NCBI GenBank assembly: GCA_903822975.1
Contig: CAIJRD010000001.1
Span: 136,742-200,741, forward strand
Length of the DNA stretch: 64,000 nucleotides
Source: an uncultured Sinobacteraceae bacterium
GTDB lineage: Bacteria; Pseudomonadota; Gammaproteobacteria; Nevskiales; Nevskiaceae
Direction of reading: 5' to 3'
Shown here: in pieces, positions 21,940 through 30,099 of the stretch
Layout: every line of letters starts with the position of its first letter
Numbering within the stretch: the first letter of the stretch is position 1
The notes under the pieces: model-generated
What the model was told of the DNA's origin: nothing
What the model saw: the letters and a program-made list of their open reading frames with translations, nothing else
The model's database searches: none
Translations under genes and position numbers: made by a program

Positions 21940-22494
21940 ATGATTCCTGCAGAGCAACTGACTACCCTGCTCGCCGCCACCGCTGCCGGCGACCAACGGG
22001 CGTTTGCGCAGCTCTACCGGGGCTGCAGCTCGCATCTGTTTGGATTGTTGCTGCGTATTCTCAAACGTAGGGATTGGGCGGAAGAAGCGTTGCAGGACTG
22101 CTTTCTGCGGGTCTGGCAGAAATCCGATACGTACGAACCGGCCAAAGGTGCTCCGCTGACTTGGTTGTCGACGATTGCCCGCTACCGCGCGCTGGATTTG
22201 TTGCGCATGAAGCGGCCGGAAGTCGAGATGCCCGAGGAAGGCGACGCGCCGCCGATGACCATGGTGGATGTGGCAGAGGACCCTTCGGCGCGCGCTGACG
22301 AGCGTCAAGGCGTCGAGCGCTTGGAAGGTTGTATGTCGACGCTGCAGGACGAACAACGCCAGAGCGTTTTGCTGGCGTATTACGAGGGCTACACGCATCA
22401 GGAATTGGCGAAGGTGTTGAAAGCGCCGTTGGGCACCGTCAAGAGCTGGGTGCGCCGCGGACTCACACGCCTGCGCGAATGTCTCGATCAGTAA
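21940..22494 (+). CDS. ECF-type RNA polymerase sigma factor
   Basis: The 184-residue protein has sigma region 2 ('AFAQLYRGCSSHLFGLLLRILKRRDWAEEALQDCFLRVWQKSDTY...PLTWLSTIARYRALDLLR') and region 4 ('LQDEQRQSVLLAYYEGYTHQELAKVLKAPLGTVKSWVRRGLTRLRECL'), and no region 3. It is of the RpoE/SigK type that pairs with RskA-like anti-sigma factors, and such a gene follows after 34 bases. It should direct transcription of a stress regulon including its own operon. It is divergent from hemB. Confidence 0.95.
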   Translation: MIPAEQLTTLLAATAAGDQRAFAQLYRGCSSHLFGLLLRILKRRDWAEEALQDCFLRVWQKSDTYEPAKGAPLTWLSTIARYRALDLLRMKRPEVEMPEEGDAPPMTMVDVAEDPSARADERQGVERLEGCMSTLQDEQRQSVLLAYYEGYTHQELAKVLKAPLGTVKSWVRRGLTRLRECLDQ

Positions 22495-22528
22495 TTGCAC
22501 GAACCGAAATAGAAGCAAGAACAACCGA

Positions 22529-23299
22529 ATGAAGTATCAGAACGCCAAGCTGCGCAACCTGCTGTCTGCCGAGTATGTACTCGGCACGCTGCAGGGCCGC
22601 GCGCGCCGGCGTTTTGAACGGCTGCTGCGTAGCGACGCCGCGCTGGTCGGCGAAGTCCGCTACTGGGAAGCGCGCCTGGCGAGTTTCGCGCTGAAGATCG
22701 CGCCCGTCGATCCGCCGGAAACGGTGTGGATCGGCTTGCAGCGGCGCATCGAGCAGGGCAACACCGTGCCGCTGCGCAAGCCGGTCGCGATCCCGCCATC
22801 GACGGCGAAATCAACCGCCAGCGGTGGTCCGCCGGTCTGGCGCATTCTCGCCGGTCTGGCAACGGCCGCCGCAGTGGTCGTCGCCGTGCTGCTGAATCAA
22901 CCGAAGACACCGGAAGGCGTGCCGGTTGCCGTGGCACCTGCGCCGGCAGTAACGGCGCCGGCCGCAGCGTCTTACGTCGCGCTGCTGAAAATGCCGGACG
23001 CCGACATGCAGTGGACCGTCAGCCTGACACCGGCGCGTGGCCACATGACGGTTGCCGCACTCGGCACGGCGCCGGGGTTGGGCGATCGTTCGCCGGAACT
23101 GTGGTGGCTGTCGCCGAACGGCCCGGTCGCCATCGGTGTGCTGCCAACCTCCGGCAACGGCGCGATGGATCTGCCGCCAGCGCTGGCGAATGCTTCCGAG
23201 TTGAAGCTCGCGGTCAGTCTCGAGCCGCATGGCGGTTCGCCAACCGGCCAGCCGACCGGCCCGGTCGTCGCCTCCGCCATCGCGGTGCATACGGCCTGA
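22529..23299 (+). CDS. Anti-sigma factor, RskA-type
   Basis: The 256-residue protein has a cytoplasmic N-terminal zinc-less anti-sigma segment ('LRNLLSAEYVLGTLQGRARRRFERLLRSDAAL..EVRYWEARLASFALKIAPVDPPETVW'), one membrane helix near residues 108-124 (ILAGLATAAAVVVAVLL) and a periplasmic C-terminal RskA domain ('MQWTVSLTPARGHMTVAALGTAPGLGDRSPELWWL'). It should hold the preceding sigma factor inactive until an envelope signal arrives. Gene order and spacing fit a two-gene operon. Confidence 0.9.
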   Translation: MKYQNAKLRNLLSAEYVLGTLQGRARRRFERLLRSDAALVGEVRYWEARLASFALKIAPVDPPETVWIGLQRRIEQGNTVPLRKPVAIPPSTAKSTASGGPPVWRILAGLATAAAVVVAVLLNQPKTPEGVPVAVAPAPAVTAPAAASYVALLKMPDADMQWTVSLTPARGHMTVAALGTAPGLGDRSPELWWLSPNGPVAIGVLPTSGNGAMDLPPALANASELKLAVSLEPHGGSPTGQPTGPVVASAIAVHTA

Positions 23300-23478
23300 T
23301 CGATTCGCGGCGCAGCAGAATCGCGCCGGGTCGGTCGAGTCTGCCGAATCCGAGGTCGCGGACCTGACGCAGTGACTCGATCGCAACAGACCGAATGCGA
23401 AGGTCGTCTGCTTGAGCAAATCCAAAAGTCGCCGATTAAGCCGCTGCGATCGTATCGACACATCGCCGCATCCAACGC

Positions 23479-23669
23479 TTCGCCGCGCACCGTCACCCGA
23501 GTTGCAATCGGCAGTAGCGCATTGCCGCGTCTGAAAGTTCGCCGCGCACATTCACCCAGCGAAGTTCTGCAATCGGTCGGGCGCGCATCGCCGTGGCTGA
23601 AGTTTCGCTGCGCAAACTCATCTGCGAAGTACTGCAATCCATCTGGCGCGCACCGCCGCGTGCGCACCG
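23479..23669. repeat. Three degenerate tandem units of about 65 bases
   Basis: Units starting at 23479, 23538 and 23604 each open with TTCGCYGCGCA, contain TGCAATC in the middle and end in a GCGCR...CCG segment. Spacing is 59 and 66 bases. They fill much of the 395-base space between the convergent anti-sigma and hydrolase genes. No coding frame or known element is evident in this space. Confidence 0.6.
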
Positions 23670-23694
23670 CGTGCGTATCTCCCGCGGGCCGCAT

Positions 23695-24621
23695 TCAGTT
23701 GGCGACACATCTCGCGAACCAGGTCAGCAGATCGGCCGTCACTTCATCGCGACAAACATCGTTGAGCAATTCGTGGCGGCCCTGCGGGTAGATTTTCACG
23801 TCGACATCACGCAAGCCTGCCTTGCGGTACGCGGCCGCCAGCAGGTTCGGACCCGTCGCGCCCTGACTCACCGGATCGTCGCCGCCGGCAATCAGAAGCA
23901 GCGGCAAGTCCGGCGGAATGCGCGCCAGCCTTTGCGCGTCGCACAGCGTCGCGCCGGCATCGAGCAGATCGACCCATAACTGCGCGCTGCAGCGAAAGCC
24001 GCAGAGCGGATCGCCGATGTAGCGATCCACTTCGAGCGGATCGCGCGACAACCAATCGAACGCAGTGCGCACGGGTGCAGCCTTGGTATCGAAGCGTTTG
24101 TTGAAAGTCTTGAAGCTGAGCGCTTCGGCCAAGGCGCTCGGATGGCGTTTGCCGAACAGCAGTCCCTCTCCACGCAGCAATAGAGCGCCCAGTCCGCGCG
24201 TCGGTCCAAGGCTGCCACTGGTGGCCGACAACACTGCGCCAGCGAGCCCGGCGCCGTGTTCGACCAGATAGTGCTGGCCCAGGAACGAGCCCATGCTGTG
24301 GCCGAACAACAGGAGTGGCAGCCCCGCATGTTGCTGCGCGATCTGTCGGCGCACGCCGTCGATCGCCGCCAGCGTGTAGGCCCAACCGTCGCGCTCGGCG
24401 AAGAAGCCGCGCGTGTCGCCCACGCCGACGCTGCGCCCGTGTCCGGGCAGATCGGGCGCATAGACCGCGTAGCCCTGCGCATTCAACGCCGCGGCAAAGC
24501 GTGGGTAACGCGCGCCGTGTTCGGCCATGCCGTGCACGATCAACACCACCGCGCGTGGCGCAGCAGCGGGCAACCATTGATGCACGAACAGCGACGGCGA
24601 CTGGAATCCGGCAGCACTCAT
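23695..24621 (-). CDS. Alpha/beta hydrolase, monoacylglycerol-lipase-like
   Basis: The 308-residue protein has the 'VVLIVHGMAEHGARYPRFAAALNAQGYAVYAPDLPGHGRS' segment (oxyanion region) and the nucleophile motif GHSMGS, with a late Asp and 'GRHELLND' catalytic His. This is the lysophospholipase/monoglyceride-lipase (S33/Hydrolase_4) group. No signal peptide is seen, so it should act in the cytoplasm. It is divergent from glycerol kinase across 90 bases, which suggests it frees glycerol that GlpK then phosphorylates. A GGGGGAGA ribosome binding site supports the start. Confidence 0.87.
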   Translation of the reverse strand: MSAAGFQSPSLFVHQWLPAAAPRAVVLIVHGMAEHGARYPRFAAALNAQGYAVYAPDLPGHGRSVGVGDTRGFFAERDGWAYTLAAIDGVRRQIAQQHAGLPLLLFGHSMGSFLGQHYLVEHGAGLAGAVLSATSGSLGPTRGLGALLLRGEGLLFGKRHPSALAEALSFKTFNKRFDTKAAPVRTAFDWLSRDPLEVDRYIGDPLCGFRCSAQLWVDLLDAGATLCDAQRLARIPPDLPLLLIAGGDDPVSQGATGPNLLAAAYRKAGLRDVDVKIYPQGRHELLNDVCRDEVTADLLTWFARCVAN

Positions 24622-24711
24622 CGGTAAGGTCTCCCCCTCTAAAGGCTTTGCGCCAGACTACAACACGGACGTTGCGCATCGATGCGCGGCATCCCGCACC
24701 GGAGACACCGC

Positions 24712-26217
24712 ATGCCGCAGGCCGCACTGCTCGCCATCGATCAGGGCACCACCAGTTCGCGCGCGATCGTGTTCGATCGCGGCGGCGACAAGCTCGGTAC
24801 CGCGCAGATCGAACTGCCGCAATCGTATCCGCAGCCCGGGTGGGTCGAGCACGATGCCGAACGCATCTGGACGGACGTGCAGACCTGCGTACGCGATGCC
24901 TTGAAATCCGCCAAGCTCGGCGCGCGCGACGTTCTCGCGCTCGGCATCACCAATCAGCGCGAAACCACGGTGATGTGGGATCGCAAGACCGGCGTACCGA
25001 TTGCACCGGCAATCGTCTGGCAGGATCGCCGCACCGCCGACTGGTGCCGCGAGCGTGGCGACGATGCGCGTCAGCACTGGCTGCAGCAGAAGACCGGCCT
25101 GCTGCTCGATCCGTACTTTTGCGCGACCAAGATCGGCTGGCTGCTGGAACATGTCGACGGTGCGCGCGCACGCGCCGAAAAAGGCGAACTCGCGTTCGGC
25201 ACCATCGATAGCTGGCTGTTGTGGAAACTCACCGGCGGCAAGCTGCATGCGACCGATGCCACCAATGCCTGCCGCACGCTGCTGTACAACTTGCAGCGCG
25301 GCGATTGGGATGAAGAGCTGCTGAGCTTCTTCGGCGTGCCGCGCGCGCTGTTGCCGGAAGTGCGCGACAGCGCCAGCGACTACGGCCACACCGAGCGCGA
25401 ACTGTTCGGCGCGGAGATTCCGATCGGTGCGATTGCCGGAGATCAGCAGGCCGCGACGGTTGGCCAGGCCTGCTTCGCGCCGGGCATGATCAAGAGCACT
25501 TACGGCACCGGTTGCTTCCTGGTGCTGAACACCGGCAGCGAGATCGTCGAATCCAAGCAACGCCTGCTCAGCACGGTGGCCTATCGCGTTGCAGGGCAGT
25601 CGACCTACGCGCTCGAGGGCAGCATCTTCGTCGCCGGCGCAGCGGTGCAATGGCTGCGCGACGCGATCCGGCTGATCGGTGCGGCCGGCGAAACGGAAGC
25701 CCTGGCGCGTTCGATCGCGGATACGCAAGGCGTCTATCTGGTGCCGGCGTTCACCGGCCTCGGCGCGCCGTACTGGGATCCGCAGGCACGCGGGGCGATT
25801 CTCGGACTCACGCGCGATTCCGGTATCGCCCACATCGTCCGCGCCGCACTCGAATCGACCTGCTACCAGACGCGCGACCTGATCGACGCGATGGCGCAGG
25901 ATGCGCGTCCGCCGACCGAACTGCGCGTCGATGGCGGCATGGTGGTCAACGACTGGCTGACGCAGTTCCTCGCCGACACGCTGCGCATTCCGGTGGTGCG
26001 CCCGCGCACCGTCGAAACTACTGCGCTCGGCGCTGCCTTGCTCGCCGGCTTGCAGGCCGGTGCCGAAAAAGGGGGCTACGCCTCGCTGGAAGAAATCGCC
26101 GAACTGTGGCGCGCCGACGCGCGCTTCGAGCCGAAGATGCCGCAGGCGCGTGCCGAGGCGCTGTACGCCGGCTGGCGCGAAGCCGTGGCGCGTACGCGCA
26201 GTCACACGCAGCGCTGA
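24712..26217 (+). CDS. glpK: Glycerol kinase
   Basis: The 501-residue FGGY-family kinase opens [23 protein letters not shown] and carries '[10 protein letters not shown]', '[13 protein letters not shown]', '[12 protein letters not shown]' and '[19 protein letters not shown]', all typical of GlpK. It converts glycerol and ATP to glycerol 3-phosphate. The ATG behind GGAG was chosen over an upstream ATG. No glpF or glpD neighbours are present, which suggests that glycerol comes from lipid breakdown by the divergent hydrolase rather than from a transport operon. Confidence 0.97.
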   Translation: MPQAALLAIDQGTTSSRAIVFDRGGDKLGTAQIELPQSYPQPGWVEHDAERIWTDVQTCVRDALKSAKLGARDVLALGITNQRETTVMWDRKTGVPIAPAIVWQDRRTADWCRERGDDARQHWLQQKTGLLLDPYFCATKIGWLLEHVDGARARAEKGELAFGTIDSWLLWKLTGGKLHATDATNACRTLLYNLQRGDWDEELLSFFGVPRALLPEVRDSASDYGHTERELFGAEIPIGAIAGDQQAATVGQACFAPGMIKSTYGTGCFLVLNTGSEIVESKQRLLSTVAYRVAGQSTYALEGSIFVAGAAVQWLRDAIRLIGAAGETEALARSIADTQGVYLVPAFTGLGAPYWDPQARGAILGLTRDSGIAHIVRAALESTCYQTRDLIDAMAQDARPPTELRVDGGMVVNDWLTQFLADTLRIPVVRPRTVETTALGAALLAGLQAGAEKGGYASLEEIAELWRADARFEPKMPQARAEALYAGWREAVARTRSHTQR

Positions 26218-26375
26218 GTCGTCGCGCGCACCCACGCGGGCCGGCCGGGCACCGCAGCGGTCGCTGAATCTCATCGCGCGCGAACGCCATCGACTTTTTA
26301 AACGGTGTTCAGGTGAACGCTGGTCGCATCCAGCGTTCTGAGAGAACCACCCTGAACGACGTGAGCACGAATCCA

Positions 26376-27590
26376 ATGGAAACGATCGACTGCGCGATTG
26401 CCGGTTGTGGTCCCGCCGGTGCGATGCTCGGCCTGCTGCTGGCGCGAGCGGGCCTGCGGGTCTGCGTGTTCGAAAAGCACGCGGATTTTCTGCGAGATTT
26501 TCGCGGCGACACGGTGCATCCATCGACCTTGCAACTGCTCGATGAACTCGGGCTGGCCGATGCGTTCGCCAAGCTGCCGGCACGTCGAGTCAGCAGTGTG
26601 GCAATCGAAAGCGAACTCGGAAGCTGGCCACTGGCCAATTTCACGCGCTTGCCGGGTCGCTACAACTACGTCGCGCTGGTCCCACAATGGGACTTGCTGA
26701 AACTGCTGACCGACCACGCGCAACAATTCTCAGGCTTCGAGCTGCGCATGCAGAGCGAAGTTGTCGGCGTGGTGAAGGAGAACGACAGCGTGGTCGGTCT
26801 GCGCTACCGTTCGGGTAGCGCGGAGCAGATGGTGCGCGCCAGACTGTGCATCGCCGCCGACGGTCGTGGGTCGATGCTGCGCACGCAGGCCGGCCTGCAG
26901 CCGGTGGACCTCGGCGCGCCGATCGATGTGCTGTGGTTTCGGCTGCCGCGTATCGCTGGCGATCCGTCGAACGTCGCTGCGCGCTTGGGATCGCGCGCCA
27001 TGCTGGTGCTGATCGACCGTGGCGACTACTGGCAAATCGCCTCGGTTATCGCCAAAGGTGGCTTCGAACCGATGCGTGCGGGCGATATCGATGGACTGCG
27101 ACAACAAGTGCTACGGCTCGCACCGTTCTTCGCCGGACGCGAGCACAATCTGCGCAGCTGGGACGACGTGCATCTGCTGCGCGTGCAGCTGGATCGCTTG
27201 CCGCGCTGGCATCGTCCCGGCCTGCTGTGCATCGGCGACGCCGCGCACGCCATGTCGCCAGTCGGCGGCGTCGGTATCAATCTGGCCGTGCAGGATGCCG
27301 TCGCCGCCGCCAACTTGCTGAGCGCGCCACTGCTCGAACAGCGCTTGAGCGAAGCCGATCTCGCCGCCGTTCAGCGACGTCGCGAATGGCCCGTTCGCGT
27401 CACGCAGGCCGCCCAGCGCGCGGTGCATCGCGGATTGCTGGAACCGATGCTGGCGGGTGCGCCGCCACGGCCGCCGCTTGTGATGCGACTACTCGCGGCG
27501 ACGCCTTGGGGCGCGGCGCTCGGCGGTCGTTTGGTGGGGCTCGGCGTTCGACCGGAACATATTCGCTCAGCGAGCAGGCAACCGCCCTAA
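26376..27590 (+). CDS. FAD-dependent monooxygenase (PHBH/UbiH-type)
   Basis: The 404-residue product has the group A flavoprotein monooxygenase signatures: dinucleotide motif 'CAIAGCGPAGAMLGLLLARAGLRVCVFEK', the 'DG' motif in 'CIAADGRGSMLR', and the C-terminal 'LLCIGDAAHAMSPVGGVGINLAVQDAV'. It probably hydroxylates an aromatic or polyketide-like substrate using NAD(P)H and oxygen. The substrate cannot be read from the sequence. A GTG at 26313 would add 21 residues without family match, so the ATG is preferred. It is not clearly operonic with glpK. Confidence 0.85.
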   Translation: METIDCAIAGCGPAGAMLGLLLARAGLRVCVFEKHADFLRDFRGDTVHPSTLQLLDELGLADAFAKLPARRVSSVAIESELGSWPLANFTRLPGRYNYVALVPQWDLLKLLTDHAQQFSGFELRMQSEVVGVVKENDSVVGLRYRSGSAEQMVRARLCIAADGRGSMLRTQAGLQPVDLGAPIDVLWFRLPRIAGDPSNVAARLGSRAMLVLIDRGDYWQIASVIAKGGFEPMRAGDIDGLRQQVLRLAPFFAGREHNLRSWDDVHLLRVQLDRLPRWHRPGLLCIGDAAHAMSPVGGVGINLAVQDAVAAANLLSAPLLEQRLSEADLAAVQRRREWPVRVTQAAQRAVHRGLLEPMLAGAPPRPPLVMRLLAATPWGAALGGRLVGLGVRPEHIRSASRQPP

Positions 27591-27620
27591 CGCAGACCAG
27601 TGCGCGCAAGCGCAAGCGAC

Positions 27621-27692
27621 TACGTTCGTATCTTCGTATCTTCGTATGTTCATGCGTTCATGCGTTCGTACGTTCGTACGTTCGTACGTTCG
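27621..27692. repeat. Nine tandem 8-base units (TACGTTCG type)
   Basis: Nine back-to-back octamers occupy 72 bases: TACGTTCG, TATCTTCG twice, TATGTTCA, TGCGTTCA, TGCGTTCG, then TACGTTCG three times. The identical units at the right end suggest recent slippage. The array lies in the 325 bases between the convergent FAD monooxygenase and pbpC genes; the rest of that space shows no gene. Confidence 0.9.
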
Positions 27693-27915
27693 CAGGCAGT
27701 TGCGATCCATTCGGGCAGTGCAGGTCGGACTGCCCGTTGCCTGCGGTTCGTGGACGGTTGCGCACGTGCCGCGATTGCGAAGCACGCTCAGCGAAGCGGT
27801 GCTTACTCCGTTGGTGCGATGCCAAGCCAACAGCGTGATGAAGCCGCAACGCTATCCAGACCGAGTCGGCTGGCGGCAACGCACTTCGCCGCTGAATGAA
27901 TCAACCTGGTTTTGC

Positions 27916-30099
27916 TCAATCGGGCCTTAAGCTGGGTACGAGCGAGCGCGACGGCATCGGTCCCCGTACGCTGAATGCAAGCTGATCCTGTGCAAGGCCA
28001 GCGCGATCAATCAGCCGCAGCACATGCGAACCCGCTCGCGGCGCCCATAAAAGATCGCGTTCAGCGCTGGCCAGCACGGTGCCATCGAGTTCGAACCGTA
28101 GGCCAGGCCGACGCGGCGCGGCGCGGAATACGAGCTGCTGATGACCCGCCGGAATGTCCGGATCCAGCGCGACCACCATGCCGTCGGCGGGTGACAGCAG
28201 CCGCGGCCGAAGGCTCGACGGAGGAGCGACATCGATGCGGTCGAGCGCGGTGCCGCTCAGAAACCACTCACGGCGCGGCGGCTCAAGCCGGTTGCCATAT
28301 TCGATCGATCGCGCCAGCAGATTCGACGGCGGCGATGGCGCAGCCGGTTCGGATGGCGGCAGCGCACGCATGATCGCCAGCCAGGCCGGTGCCGCACCGC
28401 TCACACCCGAGACTTCGCGCATCGGCCGACCATCGAAATTGCCGAACCAGACCGCAACCGTATAGCGCTGTGTATAGCCAATGCACCAATTGTCGCGCAT
28501 GAACTTGCTCGTGCCGGTCTTTACCGCGCTCCAGAACGGCGTCGACAGCGGACTGTCGAGTCCGAAGGTCAGTGCACGGCTGGCACGATCGCTGAGGATG
28601 TCGCCGACGACGAAGGCGGCATCTGCCGACAGCACCGGCCGCATCAATGTCGGAGTTGGATCGTCGACAAGCAGGCGCGTCGGTGACCAGTTTCCGCCAT
28701 TGGCGAGCGCACGATAGGCATTCGCCTGTTCCAGCAGACTGACCTCGGCGGAACCCAGTGCCAAGGCATAGCCGTAGAAATCAGCGGTCTGATCGATGCT
28801 TCGATATCCGAAGTCATGTAACACGTCGAGAAATGGCGCGGTTCCGACCAGCACCAGCGTGCGCACCGCCGGCACGTTCAAGGATCCGGCCAGCGCCGAG
28901 CGAACGCTGACGAGTCCATGAAAGTCGTGATCGTAATCCTGCGGAATGTACAGTCCGTTGCCGGTTTCCAGTCGCACCGGAGAATCGTCCAGCAGTGAAG
29001 CTGCAGTGAGGTAACGCTGATCGAGTGCGAACCCATAAAGAAACGGCTTCAGCGTCGAACCGGCCTGTCGACGCGCACGCACACCATCCACCGCGGACGC
29101 TTGCCCGGCGCTCGCCACCGAGCCGACATAGGCGAGGATGTCGCCGCTGAGGTTGTCGAGCACCACGGCCGCAGCATCGTGCACGTCGTGGCCGGCGAGC
29201 TGCTTCAACTGGTCGCTCAGCGCGCCGCGCGCCGCGCGTTGCAGGTCGGCATCGAGCGTTGTTGAAACCTGCTCGCCCGCGCGATGCAGCAGCTGCACCG
29301 CCAGTTGCGGCGCAAGCTGATCGTCGTCGACGACAATCGTTTCTCGCGTGGCGTCCAAGCTGCGCTGTGCAAGCGCATTCAGTTCCGCACAATCGGCATT
29401 CGATTGCTGTCGATGCAGTAGCGCGCACGCGCGTTGCGCAACGCGCTCCGGACTCGCACTCGGCGCCGGCAACAGCGCGGCAAGCAGCCAGGATTCGTCG
29501 TCGGTGAGTCCGTCGGGTGACTTGTGGAACAGTCGCTGCGCGGCAGCGGCAATGCCCTGCATTTCGCCGCGGAAACCGACCAGGTTGAGATAGGCTTCGA
29601 AGATCTGCGGTTTGCTCCAGCTACGCTCGAGCGCCCAGGCGGCGCGCATCTGTCGCAACTTTTGCAGTGGCGAACGATGTCGATCGCGCGCCATCAGATC
29701 AGTTTGCAACAGCGCGACGAGTTGCATTGTCAGCGTGCTCGCTCCGCGCAAGCGCTGGCCGCCGCTATCCGCTGCGCCGGCGCCCACGAGCGCGCGCAGA
29801 TCGACGCCGTGGTGCTCATAGAAGCGACGATCCTCTGCCTGCATGATTGCATTGCGCGTGGCTGGCGATACCTGGTCTAGCCTCACCCAGGCCAGCCTGT
29901 GCAGCTGATAGTCGATGCGCTGCGTTTGCAGCAGCTTACCGTGACGATCCAGCAGGTACGCCTGCGTCGGCACATAGCTCGATCGCACCGATTCGAAACT
30001 CGGCGCTGAAGCACCGGTCTGCAGCCAGACACCGCCGGCAGCGATCAGCAACAGCGTCGCCGTCAGCGCCAGTGCGAGCCATCGGCGCCGCCGATTCAC
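27916..30099 (-). CDS. pbpC: Penicillin-binding protein 1C
   Basis: The 727-residue protein has an N-terminal membrane anchor, a glycosyltransferase domain with 'QAEDRRFYEHHGVDLRAL' and 'GASTLTMQL', a transpeptidase domain with the active Ser in 'RQAGSTLKPFLYG', 'SLNVPAVR' and 'KTGTS', and the C-terminal domain specific to PbpC. It polymerises and cross-links peptidoglycan in the periplasm. The start overlaps the stop of the upstream alpha-2-macroglobulin gene by four bases, the same pairing as E. coli yfhM-pbpC. Confidence 0.97.
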   Translation of the reverse strand: MNRRRRWLALALTATLLLIAAGGVWLQTGASAPSFESVRSSYVPTQAYLLDRHGKLLQTQRIDYQLHRLAWVRLDQVSPATRNAIMQAEDRRFYEHHGVDLRALVGAGAADSGGQRLRGASTLTMQLVALLQTDLMARDRHRSPLQKLRQMRAAWALERSWSKPQIFEAYLNLVGFRGEMQGIAAAAQRLFHKSPDGLTDDESWLLAALLPAPSASPERVAQRACALLHRQQSNADCAELNALAQRSLDATRETIVVDDDQLAPQLAVQLLHRAGEQVSTTLDADLQRAARGALSDQLKQLAGHDVHDAAAVVLDNLSGDILAYVGSVASAGQASAVDGVRARRQAGSTLKPFLYGFALDQRYLTAASLLDDSPVRLETGNGLYIPQDYDHDFHGLVSVRSALAGSLNVPAVRTLVLVGTAPFLDVLHDFGYRSIDQTADFYGYALALGSAEVSLLEQANAYRALANGGNWSPTRLLVDDPTPTLMRPVLSADAAFVVGDILSDRASRALTFGLDSPLSTPFWSAVKTGTSKFMRDNWCIGYTQRYTVAVWFGNFDGRPMREVSGVSGAAPAWLAIMRALPPSEPAAPSPPSNLLARSIEYGNRLEPPRREWFLSGTALDRIDVAPPSSLRPRLLSPADGMVVALDPDIPAGHQQLVFRAAPRRPGLRFELDGTVLASAERDLLWAPRAGSHVLRLIDRAGLAQDQLAFSVRGPMPSRSLVPSLRPD

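Noticed and set aside
27621-27692. Octamer array considered as a CRISPR remnant
   Set aside because: Units are far too short and there are no spacers between them.
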